The notes: generated from the sequence alone by a model not told the origin. Counted from the first letter of the stretch, positions 1 through 8,370 are shown. The stretch: DNA of 24,735 nucleotides from an uncultured Eggerthella sp. (GCA_900547965.1 URJE01000016.1:1-24735), one strand, 5' to 3'. Translations and numbers: made by a program.

Positions 1-30
1 CCTCTGTCTTCCTTGGCAGAGGCCGTTTTT
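1..30 (+). terminator. Rho-independent terminator of an upstream gene (left edge)
   Basis: CCTCTG (1-6) pairs with CAGAGG (17-22) and is followed within three bases by five Ts (26-30). The stem may extend left beyond the window. It would end a + strand gene lying outside the window. Confidence 0.6.
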
Positions 31-38
31 CGTTTGTC

Positions 39-105
39 GGGAAAATAGGGACGGGTACCAGATCCCCGCTTTTCGTGGGGATCTGGTACCCGTCCCTATT
101 TTCCT
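39..105. repeat. Long perfect palindrome, member of the TGGGAAAATAGGGAC repeat family
   Basis: Arms 40-67 and 77-104 are a perfect 28-bp inverted repeat around a 9-base centre. The arm contains GGAAAATAGGGACGGGTACC, the same core found downstream of four genes in this window. It lies between the upstream terminator and the hisS promoter, so it is intergenic. It has the look of a REP/BIME-type or MITE-like element; no transposase is in the window. Confidence 0.85.
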
Positions 106-139
106 ACCTGTGTTCCTTTTTTGTGTGCTAATGCAGCGC

Positions 140-145
140 TATAAT
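140..145 (+). promoter_or_regulatory. Putative -10 box of the hisS promoter
   Basis: A perfect TATAAT lies about 60 bases before the hisS start. No good -35 hexamer sits at 16-18 bases upstream, only a T-rich run (115-122), so this rests on the -10 box and position alone. Confidence 0.45.
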
Positions 146-206
146 AGTGCGGTTACAGGCACAGGAGTGCCTAAGTTGAGTTTTGAAAGAGAGCAGCACA
201 GAGCAT

Positions 207-1508
207 ATGGCAGTGAAAGCACCTGAGGGAACCTTCGATCTTCTTCCTGATGATGTGCGGTTTTGGGATCATTTCCGCCAAACCGCATTCGAGATTTTCG
301 GTCGTTGCGGCTATCAGCCCATTGAAACCCCGCTGTTTGAACAGACGGACCTGTTCGTGCGCGGCATCGGTCAGTCCACCGATGTTGTTTCTAAAGAAAT
401 GTTCACTGTTGTTTCCGGTGGCAACATGGAAAAGCTTCTTGCCGGCGAATCGCTAAAGGCAAAGAGCCGTCTTTCCCTTCGCCCGGAGGGAACGGCTGGT
501 ACTGTTCGTGCGGTGGTGCAGCACGATATGGTTCCGCAGGGAGGTGCTCCCGCAAAGCTCATGTACGCTGGCCCGATGTTTCGAGCCGAGCGCCCTCAGA
601 AGGGTCGTTTGCGCCAGTTCCGCCAAGTGGGCGTTGAATGCCTGGGCGCTGATGAGCCAACGGTGGATGCCGAAGCAATTATCATGCTGATGCGTTTTTA
701 TGAGGCCATCGGTATCCCCGCTTCGGAAACTCGACTGCTCTTGAACTCTATGGGCTGCGAGAAGTGCCGTCCGGCTTATCGCGAAATGGTGCGCGAGCAT
801 ATCCATCAGCATTCAGACGAGCTGTGCGAAGAGTGCAATCATCGCGCCGACCTGAACCCGCTTCGCGCATTCGATTGCAAGAACGAGCACTGCCATGAGG
901 TGATGGAGGGTGCTCCCAAGATCACCGATCACCTGTGTGACGACTGCCGTGCTCATTACGAGGCAGTCAAGAGCTATCTGGACGCTGCAGGCATTGCGTA
1001 TGTCGAGGACCCTCGTCTTGTTCGTGGCTTGGATTACTACACGCGTACCGTGTTCGAGATCCAAGTGGATACGGGCATGGGCAGCCAGAACGCCATCGGC
1101 GGCGGTGGACGTTACGACAAGCTTGCTAAGGAGGTTGGCGGTCGCGATACTCCGGGCTTGGGCTTTGCATTGGGTTATGAGCGCTGTGTGTTGGCGCTGG
1201 AGGCACTTGGCGCCAAAGCATCGAGCGAAGTTGCCCCCGCTGCATTCATTGCCTGTGTCGATGATTCCACCCGTGCAACTGCATTCAACTTGGCGCAGAA
1301 ACTTCGCGCTCAGGGGCTCTACATCGAAGTCGATCACCAAAAGCGCAGCCTGAAGAGTCAGTTCAAATTGGCTGACAAGCTTTCTGCCCGTAAGGTTATC
1401 GTGCTTGGCCCCGATGAGGTTGCTGAAGGTGTTGCTAAGATCCGCGATATGGAAACCCATGAAGAGCAGGCCGTGAAGCTTGAAGCTGTTGCGGAGGCTT
1501 TGGCGTAG
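207..1508 (+). CDS. hisS: Histidyl-tRNA synthetase
   Basis: Charges tRNA-His with histidine in the cytoplasm (class II aminoacyl-tRNA synthetase, homodimer by family). The N-terminus APEGTFDLLPDDVRFW matches the family motif 1 region. GPMFRAERPQKGRLRQF is motif 2, LVRGLDYYTRTVFE is the histidine-specific loop, GGGGRYDKL the glycine-rich motif, and GLGFALGYERC motif 3, followed by the anticodon-binding domain. The insertion domain carries several CxxC pairs (CEKC, CEEC, CDDC), a feature shared by many HisRS of Gram-positive type. I prefer ATG at 207 (433 aa), which gives the usual family N-terminus; an in-frame TTG at 183 would add eight residues but its AGGAG (163-167) is 15 bases away. Followed after 136 bases by aspS, the classic hisS-aspS pair. 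Confidence 0.97.
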   Translation: MAVKAPEGTFDLLPDDVRFWDHFRQTAFEIFGRCGYQPIETPLFEQTDLFVRGIGQSTDVVSKEMFTVVSGGNMEKLLAGESLKAKSRLSLRPEGTAGTVRAVVQHDMVPQGGAPAKLMYAGPMFRAERPQKGRLRQFRQVGVECLGADEPTVDAEAIIMLMRFYEAIGIPASETRLLLNSMGCEKCRPAYREMVREHIHQHSDELCEECNHRADLNPLRAFDCKNEHCHEVMEGAPKITDHLCDDCRAHYEAVKSYLDAAGIAYVEDPRLVRGLDYYTRTVFEIQVDTGMGSQNAIGGGGRYDKLAKEVGGRDTPGLGFALGYERCVLALEALGAKASSEVAPAAFIACVDDSTRATAFNLAQKLRAQGLYIEVDHQKRSLKSQFKLADKLSARKVIVLGPDEVAEGVAKIRDMETHEEQAVKLEAVAEALA

Positions 1509-1644
1509 AGGAAGAGCGTTTCGCCTGAATTTGATTCCGTACCGAGTTGCGCATGGGCGCTTCCCTGGTGAAGAGATACCGTAGTAAACAGTGGCTGCTT
1601 TGCATAGCAGCTGGTAGCGATAGGAAAGAGGAGTAAGCACTACC

Positions 1645-3423
1645 ATGACCGATTATCTGAACGAATACTGCATGCACTCCCACACGTGTGGGCAGTTGCG
1701 CCGCAGCGACGTTGACGCAGAGGTTACCCTGACCGGTTGGGTATGGCACAACCGCGACCATGGCGGTCTTATCTTCGTAGACCTGCGTGATCGCGAGGGT
1801 TACACCCAGGTTGTTGTTGACCCCGATTGCGTAAGCGAAGAGGACTTCCATGTAGCTGAGCATCTGGGCCGCGAATACGCCCTGGAGGTTACCGGCAAGG
1901 TTCGCGCTCGCTTGGACGAAGCCGTTAACCCGAATATGGCAACTGGCGAAATCGAGGTTCTGGCAAGCTCCGTTAAGGTGCTGAACACCTCCGTTACTCC
2001 TCCGTTCTCCATCGAAGACGGTATCGAAACCGATGAAACCACTCGTATGAAGTGGCGTTATCTCGACCTTCGTCGCCCCGAGATGTATGCAAATCTGAAG
2101 CTTCGCCATGTTGTTGCCCAGGCAATGCGCTCTGCTCTTAACAAGCGCGGCTTCCTTGAGGTTGAAACGCCTATCCTGGCAAACTCCACTCCCGAAGGTG
2201 CACGTGACTACATTGTTCCTTCCCGTCCTAACCCTGGCAAGTTCTATGCATTGCCCCAGAGCCCTCAGCAGTTTAAGCAGATGCTGATGGTCGGTGGCAT
2301 TGAGCGCTATTACCAGATTGCCCGCTGCTTCCGCGACGAGGATCTTCGTGCTGATCGTCAGCCTGAGTTCACCCAGGTTGATATCGAGATGTCGTTCGTT
2401 AAGGAAAACGACGTAATCGACATGATGGAAGGCGTATTCCAGGAAGTTCTGGAAGCTGCCGGGGTAGAGCATGAGTTCCCGCTGCAGCGCATGCCTTGGA
2501 AAGAGGCAATGGATCGTTTCGGTTGCGACCGTCCTGATATTCGCTTTGGCATGGAACTCGTTGAGCTTACCGAGATCGTTCGCGGTTGCGGCTTCGGCGT
2601 ATTCTCCAAGGCGGTAGAAGCTGGCAACATCGTTAAGGCAATCAACTGCAAGGGCGCTGGCGACTGGAGCCGTGGCGAAATCGAGAAGCTGGGCAACATT
2701 GCTTCCGAAAATGGCGCTAAGGGCATGGCTTGGATTGCCTACACCACCGACGGCAAGGAAAAGAGCCCCATCATCAAGTTCTTGGGCGAAGAGGTTCATG
2801 CCAAGATCAAGGAAGCCATGAATGTAGAAGCGGGCGACTTGGTTCTGTTTGCGGCGGATACGTTCGACATCGCTAATGCTGTTCTCTCTGCCCTGCGTCT
2901 GCATATGGCTGATGCGCTGGACATCCCTCGTCCTGGTCATAAGCTTCTTTGGGTTGTTGACTTCCCGATGTTCAAGTTCGACGAGGAAACCAACAAGTAC
3001 GCAGCGGAGCATCATCCCTTCACGATGATTCCTGAGGCTGACTGGGATAAGATCGAAACCGATCCCCTGGCTTGCGGCAGCTACAGCTATGACATTGTTA
3101 TGGACGGCTTTGAGGCTGGCGGCGGTTCCATCCGTATTCATAACGCCGAACTGCAGAAGCGCGTTCTTGCTCGTTGCGGCGTAGACGAAGAGGATATGGA
3201 AGTGAAGTTTGGACACCTTATCCACGCTCTTGAGCTTGGTGCGCCTCCTCATGGTGGCATTGCTATCGGCCTTGATCGTCTGGTTATGCTCTTGGCGGGC
3301 AAGCAGTCCATCCGCGACGTTATCGCCTTCCCTAAGACGAGTTCCGCTTCCGACCCCATGACGGGTGCTCCGAATGCGGTAACCGCAAAGCAGCTGAAGG
3401 AAGTAGCTCTGCGCACCCTGTAA
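1645..3423 (+). CDS. aspS: Aspartyl-tRNA synthetase, bacterial type
   Basis: Class II synthetase charging tRNA-Asp, 592 aa, the usual length of bacterial AspRS with the GAD insertion. An OB-fold anticodon-binding domain (about 25-130, LTGWVWHNRDHGGLIFVDLRD when read in pieces) precedes the catalytic core. Motif 2 is FRDEDLRADRQPEFTQVD and motif 3 is GLDRLVMLLAGKQSIRDVI. The start ATG has AAAGAGGAG (1625-1633) at 11 bases. The loop after strand 1 reads RDHGG (His39, Gly40-41), the arrangement I associate with non-discriminating AspRS, which also charges tRNA-Asn for GatCAB; this last point is family knowledge plus inference. A terminator follows at 3538-3576. A palindromic repeat begins directly after the TAA stop. 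Confidence 0.97.
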   Translation: MTDYLNEYCMHSHTCGQLRRSDVDAEVTLTGWVWHNRDHGGLIFVDLRDREGYTQVVVDPDCVSEEDFHVAEHLGREYALEVTGKVRARLDEAVNPNMATGEIEVLASSVKVLNTSVTPPFSIEDGIETDETTRMKWRYLDLRRPEMYANLKLRHVVAQAMRSALNKRGFLEVETPILANSTPEGARDYIVPSRPNPGKFYALPQSPQQFKQMLMVGGIERYYQIARCFRDEDLRADRQPEFTQVDIEMSFVKENDVIDMMEGVFQEVLEAAGVEHEFPLQRMPWKEAMDRFGCDRPDIRFGMELVELTEIVRGCGFGVFSKAVEAGNIVKAINCKGAGDWSRGEIEKLGNIASENGAKGMAWIAYTTDGKEKSPIIKFLGEEVHAKIKEAMNVEAGDLVLFAADTFDIANAVLSALRLHMADALDIPRPGHKLLWVVDFPMFKFDEETNKYAAEHHPFTMIPEADWDKIETDPLACGSYSYDIVMDGFEAGGGSIRIHNAELQKRVLARCGVDEEDMEVKFGHLIHALELGAPPHGGIAIGLDRLVMLLAGKQSIRDVIAFPKTSSASDPMTGAPNAVTAKQLKEVALRTL

Positions 3424-3456
3424 GTGGGAATATAGCGATAGGTCCCATTTCCCCAC
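3424..3456. repeat. Degenerate palindromic element abutting the aspS stop
   Basis: GTGGGAATATAG begins at the first base after the TAA stop and the element closes with CCCATTTCCCCAC at 3456. It is an imperfect palindrome with the same ends as the copies at 5038-5071, 5138-5172 and 11642-11674. Confidence 0.7.
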
Positions 3457-3537
3457 TTTGATTTAAGCGGGGGATGCCAAAGGTTTCCTTTTGCGCAGGG
3501 TAGGCATGTCCCTTTCAGGCTTTTGCTAATGCAGGTT

Positions 3538-3576
3538 AATGCCCGTTGGTTCATCACTGAATCAGCGGGCATTTTT
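3538..3576 (+). terminator. Rho-independent terminator after aspS
   Basis: ATGCCCGTTG (3539-3548) pairs with CAGCGGGCAT (3563-3572) with one G-T pair, followed by TTTTT to 3576. It ends the hisS-aspS transcription unit. Confidence 0.85.
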
Positions 3577-3668
3577 ATTGTTGGCGCATTCTTAAAAATG
3601 GTCTGTCGCTATTTGCTTGTGTGGGGTAGGATTGCCCTTGGTTCTTTGTTCGGTGGAAAGGAAATGCA

Positions 3669-4454
3669 ATGGGGAGCAAGAAGTATTTCTTCTTCGATTA
3701 CGATGGTACGTTGGCTGTGCCACGTACTCGCTCAATTCCCCGAAGCACCCTTGAAACCCTTGATGAGCTGCGCGCACAGGGGCATTTCATTGCTCTGGCT
3801 ACCGGCCGATTGCAGGTGAATGCGGTCGATTACATCGATTCTGCCGGTATTACCAACATTGTTGCTGATGGGGGCTATTCGGTTACGCTGAATGGCGAGC
3901 TGAAGTGGATGGAGGGCCTTCCACTTGCTCCAGTGAAGAAATGTCTGCATATCCTAGAGGACCAGGGCATTCCTTGGGCGGTTAGCACTACCAATGAGCT
4001 TATTCGCTATTCCCCGAGGGAAGACTTTGCTGAGATAGCGGGTGATTACTATGTTCCCACCGAGTACGACCCCAATCTGCGCATTGATGATTTGAACTGC
4101 ATTTATAAAGCGTATATCCCTTGTTCTACCAAGGACGAGGATATGGTGTTTGCTACGGGGGCCCTCGATGAGGTTCCCCATGTGCGTTATGACTCCGACA
4201 CCATCTTCGTTGAGCCAATGGATAAGCAGCGTGGCATTAAGCACATGATGAACTTGCTTGATGCGCCCTACGAAGACGTCGTAGTATTCGGTGACGGCTT
4301 CAACGACGTTTCCATGTTTATTCCCGAATGGACTTCGATTGCCATGGGCAACGCTCGGCAGATTTTGAAAGAGCGAGCCGATTTCGTTACCACGAACTGC
4401 GATGATGATGGAATCATGAATGCCTGCAAACACTATGGATGGATTCGAGGTTAG
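3669..4454 (+). CDS. Cof-type HAD-IIB family phosphatase
   Basis: Cytoplasmic phosphatase of the haloacid dehalogenase superfamily, 261 aa, typical of the Cof/YkrA-like IIB group with a large cap domain in the middle. Motif I is FFDYDGTL with nucleophile Asp10 and acid/base Asp12. Motif II is ATGR (Thr45), the motif III lysine is in QRGIK (Lys191), and motif IV is GDGFND (Asp209, Asp213). Substrate cannot be told from sequence; family members act on sugar phosphates, FMN or PLP. Start ATG at 3669 has AAAGGA six bases upstream; an ATG five bases earlier (3664) is in another frame. The next gene starts one base after the TAG stop, so the two are probably co-transcribed. Confidence 0.9.
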   Translation: MGSKKYFFFDYDGTLAVPRTRSIPRSTLETLDELRAQGHFIALATGRLQVNAVDYIDSAGITNIVADGGYSVTLNGELKWMEGLPLAPVKKCLHILEDQGIPWAVSTTNELIRYSPREDFAEIAGDYYVPTEYDPNLRIDDLNCIYKAYIPCSTKDEDMVFATGALDEVPHVRYDSDTIFVEPMDKQRGIKHMMNLLDAPYEDVVVFGDGFNDVSMFIPEWTSIAMGNARQILKERADFVTTNCDDDGIMNACKHYGWIRG

Positions 4455-4455
4455 C

Positions 4456-5037
4456 ATGGGGCGTTTTAAAAACGCATGGCAGCATTTCTGCACCATCTCA
4501 CATCATAAGGTTTTGGTTTGTCAGCATTGCTTTAAGGTCGGTTTATATCGCCAGGGCATCATGCATGATTTGTCTAAGTACTCTTTGACGGAGTTCAGGG
4601 TAGGCGTTAATTACTATCAGGGCGATAAGAGTCCTAACACAGCCGAACGTACCGATCTGGGATACTCTACGGCTTGGCTGCACCATAAGGGGCGCAATCG
4701 TCATCATTATGAGTATTGGATCGATATGAAGGGCAACCGCGATGCAACGTTAGAGGGGAAGCCCATGCCTACGCGCTATGTGGTTGAGATGTTCTGCGAT
4801 CGCATGGCTGCTAGCAAGGTATACCAGGGCAGCGCTTATACCGATGCAAGCTCATTGGAGTATTTGAGACTTGAGCAGAGCGCCAAGGGTGAGCTGCTGA
4901 TGCATCCCGACACAAAGGCGCTTCTAGAGCGCATGCTTACCTGGCTTGCTGAAGATGGCGAGGAAATCGCCCTTCGTCGCGTGCGCAATGAAATAGTAAA
5001 GCCGCGTCATCGCGAACCAAACACCCCAAAGTTTTAG
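4456..5037 (+). CDS. DUF5662 family protein
   Basis: 193 aa protein of unknown function matching the DUF5662 family as I recognise it: an N-terminal FKNAWQHFCTISHHKVLV stretch, then MHDLSKYSLTEF and WLHHKGRNRHHYEYW. The conserved His/Asp clusters (HDLSK, HHKGRNRHH) resemble an HD-type metal-binding pattern, so a metal-dependent hydrolase is possible but unproven. The ATG at 4456 follows the HAD stop by one base and has GAGG five bases upstream inside the preceding gene. Coupling with the HAD phosphatase suggests a shared role. An upstream in-frame ATG (4420) lies inside the HAD gene and is less likely. Confidence 0.8.
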   Translation: MGRFKNAWQHFCTISHHKVLVCQHCFKVGLYRQGIMHDLSKYSLTEFRVGVNYYQGDKSPNTAERTDLGYSTAWLHHKGRNRHHYEYWIDMKGNRDATLEGKPMPTRYVVEMFCDRMAASKVYQGSAYTDASSLEYLRLEQSAKGELLMHPDTKALLERMLTWLAEDGEEIALRRVRNEIVKPRHREPNTPKF

Positions 5038-5071
5038 AGGGGGACATAGGGACTGCTCCCATTTTCCCACC
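5038..5071. repeat. Palindromic-family element abutting the DUF5662 stop
   Basis: Starts right after the TAG stop and contains CATAGGGAC and CTCCCATTTTCCCACC. Its end CCCATTTTCCCAC (5058-5070) is the exact inverse of GTGGGAAAATGGG at 5139-5151, so the two elements bracket the terminator at 5077-5120 as nested inverted repeats. Confidence 0.75.
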
Positions 5072-5076
5072 TAACA

Positions 5077-5120
5077 GGAAGAGCCTCGCTTGCGACGTAT
5101 CGCGCAAGCGAGGCTCTTCC
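5077..5120. terminator. Strong bidirectional terminator between convergent genes
   Basis: A perfect 18-bp stem (5077-5094 with 5103-5120) with an 8-base loop, followed by TTTG on the + side. It sits between the convergent DUF5662 and serine acetyltransferase genes and can serve both. Confidence 0.75.
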
Positions 5121-5137
5121 TTTGTGCACCATAACTG

Positions 5138-5172
5138 GGTGGGAAAATGGGGCCTGCCCCTATATCCCCACT
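5138..5172. repeat. Palindromic-family element abutting the serine acetyltransferase stop
   Basis: GGTGGGAAAATGGGG on the left and CTATATCCCCAC on the right form an imperfect palindrome. On the - strand the TAG stop of the acetyltransferase gene runs straight into TGGGGATATAGGGGC, the same junction as at the ACP gene. Confidence 0.75.
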
Positions 5173-6082
5173 ATTCAGTGTCTTCGGGTTTTTTCTTGGG
5201 CTGGCGAACGTTTACCTTCAGGCTTGCCAGGCTTACGCGCGAATGCGCCGGAATAGATTCAGTAACGAAAGCGCCGCCTGCTATGACAGTATCTTCGCCG
5301 ACGATGGTCTCTCCACCCAAGACGCTCGCGTTTGAGTAGATTGTCACGTTGTCCTCGATGGTGGGATGACGCTTCACGCCGGCAAGTTTTTGTCCCGCGC
5401 GAGTGGAAAGAGCACCGAGCGTTACACCCTGATAGATCTTCACATGGTTGCCAATGATGGTGGTTTCGCCGATGACAACACCTGTCGCATGGTCAATGAA
5501 GAAGTATTCGCCGATGGTGGCGCCTGCGTTTATGTCGACGCCGGTGCCGCTATGGGCATATTCGGTCATGATGCGGGGGATAAGCGGCACGTTCTGCGTG
5601 TACAGTTCGTGGGCGATACGATATACGAAAATGGCAAAGAACCCTGGATAGGAAAAGATAATCTCTTCTTTGCTCTGAGCGGCTGGGTCCCCATCGAAAG
5701 CAGCCTGGACATCGGTAAGCAGCACACGCTGGATTTCAGGTAGCTTTTCGAAGAAGTTCTTGCATATTTCGTCCACGCGCGCTTCGACTTCTTCTTCGCT
5801 GATATCTTCGGCGCCCTTGAACAGAAGTGCCTCTTTCAGCTGACGGCGCAGCGAGTCTTCGATTCGGATCAGAGTTTCGCCAATGAAGTATTCGGGATTG
5901 GTGCCCGTGGGAGTTTCGTCGCCGAAGTAACGAGGGAACATCACGCGGCGCAGATCTTTGATGATGTTGATGATGGCTCGCTTGTTGGGAAAGTGTTTGT
6001 CGGGGTCGGTGAAGAAGATCTCGGTGGCGCTATAGTTTTTGGCGATACCGGCAACGATTGAGTCGAGGTTTTCGTTGAACAT
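5171..6082 (-). CDS. Serine O-acetyltransferase (EpsC/long CysE type)
   Basis: Transfers acetyl from acetyl-CoA to L-serine, giving O-acetylserine for cysteine synthesis in the cytoplasm. The 303-aa protein has a helical N-terminal part (to about 185) and a left-handed beta-helix of hexapeptide repeats from about 190: TGVDINAGATIGEYFFIDH, ATGVVIGETTIIGN, HVKIYQGVTLGALST, HPTIEDNVTIYSNA. The active-site region DHATGVVIGET is intact. The longer N-terminal domain is typical of the EpsC-like form. Start ATG at 6082 has AAAGAGGA about five bases upstream; an open frame continues to 6169 without a better start. No cysteine synthase gene is adjacent. A hairpin (GCGCTTC 6106-6112 with GAAGCGC 6119-6125) lies in the leader about 10 bases before the Shine-Dalgarno. 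Confidence 0.92.
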   Translation of the reverse strand: MFNENLDSIVAGIAKNYSATEIFFTDPDKHFPNKRAIINIIKDLRRVMFPRYFGDETPTGTNPEYFIGETLIRIEDSLRRQLKEALLFKGAEDISEEEVEARVDEICKNFFEKLPEIQRVLLTDVQAAFDGDPAAQSKEEIIFSYPGFFAIFVYRIAHELYTQNVPLIPRIMTEYAHSGTGVDINAGATIGEYFFIDHATGVVIGETTIIGNHVKIYQGVTLGALSTRAGQKLAGVKRHPTIEDNVTIYSNASVLGGETIVGEDTVIAGGAFVTESIPAHSRVSLASLKVNVRQPKKKPEDTE

Positions 6083-6392
6083 GCGGTCCTCTTTCGGTTG
6101 ATGATGCGCTTCGGCTGGGAAGCGCGTTTTTGTTTTTCCTATCGTAGCGTGAAGCGATGCACTCTCCAATACACGAACCGCTAATTCCGACCATTTTTGT
6201 AGGTTTTTGGCGCGGTGGGTGATGATATGTGGGGAAATAGTTAGATAAACTAAGTAATTTGAAAAGTGCGCTACAGTTACATCTTGCAGTTATTGGACAA
6301 AACATGCATTTATGAAGAGAACTAGCGCATTGTACGCAGCGGCGGTGCGCAAATAGCCGCGCGCTGTTTCTTGCGGCATTGAGGAGATCGAT
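6083..6392. other. Divergent intergenic region between the acetyltransferase and degV genes
   Basis: About 310 bases between two diverging starts. I see the leader hairpin at 6106-6125, an AT-rich stretch around 6225-6265, and an inverted GCGCA (6326-6330) / TGCGC (6347-6351) near degV. No convincing paired -35/-10 boxes and no open frame with a ribosome site. Confidence 0.4.
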
Positions 6393-7232
6393 TTGATTCG
6401 CATCATCGTTGATTCTGGATCCGACCTGTTACCAGGGGTTGCCAATAGATATAGCATTCAGGTTTTGCCGCTTCTTGCCAATGTGGATGGGATCGAATAT
6501 CGCGACGGGATTGATCTGGGGCGCGATGGGTTCTATGAGTTGCTCGAAGAAACAGGCGCGTTCCCGAAGACTTCTCAGGTATCGCCCCATGCGTTTGCCG
6601 AGGCATTCAAGGAAGCGCGCGTTTCGGGCGATGAGGTTATCGCAATTACCCTTTCTTCGGCGCTGAGCGGCACCTATCAAAGCGCTAAGCTTGCGCAAGC
6701 TATGGTGGGGGAAGAGGGTGTTTATGTTGTCGACTCTTTGTCCGCATCGTATGCCATCGCCATGATTGCAGAATATGCCTGCGCGCTGCGTGACGAAGGC
6801 TTGTCGGCAAAACAGATCGTTGCTGAAATTGAACGATTCAAAGGACGGGTGAAGCTCGTTGCTGTGCTTGATACGTTGGAGTATCTGCAGCGTGGCGGAC
6901 GCTTGCCCAAAGCTGCCGCCCGTTTGGGCGAGGCTGCGAAGCTGAAGCCTGTTATTGTAATTACAGAAAAGGGAGAGGTGGGCCTTAGCACGGCGGTGCT
7001 TGGGCGGAAACGTGCCCTTGATACGCTATTGAAGAAAGTTGCCAAATACTCGTTCGATGATTCTTTTCCGGCCATTCCTATTTACTCTTACGGCACGAAA
7101 ACGTGTGAAAAGATGGAGGGCAAGTTAGTGGATGCTGGAATCAGCTTATCCGACAGGCGTCAAATCGGGTTCGTAATCGGCTCCCATATTGGTCCGGGTG
7201 CCTATGGCATCGTCTTCGTCGAAAGTGAATAG
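6393..7232 (+). CDS. DegV family fatty-acid-binding protein (FakB-like)
   Basis: 279 aa, the usual DegV length. DegV/FakB proteins bind a fatty acid and present it to the kinase FakA for phosphorylation. Family motifs are IIVDSGSDL at the N-terminus, TSQVSP near residue 60, the serine-rich ITLSSALSGTYQSA and the C-terminal IGSHIGPGAYG. It starts at TTG (6393) with GAGGAG (6381-6386) six bases upstream, a good site that decides the rare start codon. No fakA/Dak gene is in the window. Transcribed alone or with the DUF2797 gene downstream, since no terminator is evident between them. Confidence 0.92.
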   Translation: MIRIIVDSGSDLLPGVANRYSIQVLPLLANVDGIEYRDGIDLGRDGFYELLEETGAFPKTSQVSPHAFAEAFKEARVSGDEVIAITLSSALSGTYQSAKLAQAMVGEEGVYVVDSLSASYAIAMIAEYACALRDEGLSAKQIVAEIERFKGRVKLVAVLDTLEYLQRGGRLPKAAARLGEAAKLKPVIVITEKGEVGLSTAVLGRKRALDTLLKKVAKYSFDDSFPAIPIYSYGTKTCEKMEGKLVDAGISLSDRRQIGFVIGSHIGPGAYGIVFVESE

Positions 7233-7380
7233 CTAAGCTGCGCCAGCCGTTTCTCGGTTGAAAGTTTACTGTGGCTAATTCTTCGCACTACCGCTCTTTT
7301 TGACGGGTATTATAGACATCGATAAACGAGCACCCTTTCGCACTGCAAAAGGGTTGGCGAGAAGAATCGAGGCCTCCATA

Positions 7381-8298
7381 ATGCGTTTTCTCGGCAAGGA
7401 CACTACCGTATTAGCGGGACACGGGTTTGATGAAAAAGGACCGTACCTCCTGATCAACGATATTGAAAAGGAGGCTCAGCATCGCTTTAGCGTGAGAAAC
7501 AAGATGTTTACTATGAAGCGGCTGCCTGAACGCTATTGCGTTGGCCGGTTTGATCTGCTTACTCATCGGAAGAGCGTATGTCCCTTGCGGGTGGAGTTGC
7601 TCCCATCGGAGAAAGACGGCATGTGTCCCGCTTGCAAGGAAGCAACAGGGTTTAACCCGTCTTTCTATTACGCTGAAGCGGTTTCGCCGCAGCAGCGTGT
7701 CTATAACGAAACACCCCATTACGTATATCTTGCATATTTCTCCAAACAGCATATAAAAGCGGGCATTTCATCGGAAACGAGAGGTACTGAGCGTTTGCTG
7801 GAGCAGGGAGCGCGAGCGGCTTGTGTTGCTGGACGTTTCTCCAATGCGTATGAAGCTCGCAATTTGGAGGCTACGCTGTGTGCTCAGCCGCAGATTTTGG
7901 AAACCATGCGTGCGTCGGTAAAAGCGCGGTTGCTTGCTGAAGAACCTTATAACCCAGCAGAAGCGTGTGAGGTGCTAGAGAGCAGGGTAAGCTCTTTGGT
8001 ACAGATCGATGAGGTTATCCAAGCGGGGTTTTCACCAAAGGAAGCCGCACAGGATCTTTCGCATTATTATTTCGGCGGTCCTTCGCCTGATGTCAGTGAA
8101 TTGCAGTTGCCGAATGGGCACGAAAACGAATGCGCGGGTGAATGTCTTGGGATGGTCGGCGATAAGCTGGTTATGCGGCAGGGTAATTTTGGGTATGTGG
8201 TATCCCTTAAAGACTGGGTTGCCCATGCGATTGACCTTTTAGAGGGGGAAATCGGTTTCGAATATGAATCCGCGCCACAGCAGATTTCTTTGTTCTAG
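7381..8298 (+). CDS. DUF2797 domain protein
   Basis: 305 aa from ATG 7381. The centre, HYVYLAYFSKQHIKAGIS followed by GTERLLEQGARAACV, matches the DUF2797 pattern (a GIY-YIG-like strand pattern, VYLA...KxGI). Upstream lie four cysteines, C53, C67 and the C82xxC85 pair, like the zinc-binding cysteines of the family. Molecular function is unknown. The frame stays open up to TTG at 7300 (332 aa), but that TTG has no ribosome site and coincides with a TTGACG that could be a -35 box; the ATG at 7381 has a weak GAGG ten bases upstream and gives the family-like N-terminus. Start therefore uncertain. Confidence 0.75.
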   Translation: MRFLGKDTTVLAGHGFDEKGPYLLINDIEKEAQHRFSVRNKMFTMKRLPERYCVGRFDLLTHRKSVCPLRVELLPSEKDGMCPACKEATGFNPSFYYAEAVSPQQRVYNETPHYVYLAYFSKQHIKAGISSETRGTERLLEQGARAACVAGRFSNAYEARNLEATLCAQPQILETMRASVKARLLAEEPYNPAEACEVLESRVSSLVQIDEVIQAGFSPKEAAQDLSHYYFGGPSPDVSELQLPNGHENECAGECLGMVGDKLVMRQGNFGYVVSLKDWVAHAIDLLEGEIGFEYESAPQQISLF

Positions 8299-8335
8299 TT
8301 CTGAGTGCCCGATGTTTGCGGGGGCTTTGCTTTAG

Positions 8336-8370
8336 GCGTCGTTCCGGTTTCGGACGGCGCTTTTTATTTT
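8336..8370 (+). terminator. Rho-independent terminator after the DUF2797 gene
   Basis: GCGTCGTTC (8336-8344) pairs with GGACGGCGC (8352-8360) with G-T pairs, followed by TTTTTATTTT. The T tract overlaps the stop codon of the convergent TetR gene. Confidence 0.75.

Noticed and set aside
813..1646. 277-aa antisense frame opposite hisS
   Set aside because: Lies fully opposite conserved HisRS motifs and has no promoter, ribosome site or recognisable domain.
1435..3456. 673-aa antisense open frame opposite aspS
   Set aside because: Mirror of a strongly conserved synthetase gene; composition lacks domain features and there is no ribosome site. Third-position bias creates such frames.
7300..7326. 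TTG start of a longer DUF2797 protein
   Set aside because: No ribosome site, and the TTG is part of a TTGACG that could be a -35 box. Not excluded, only less likely.
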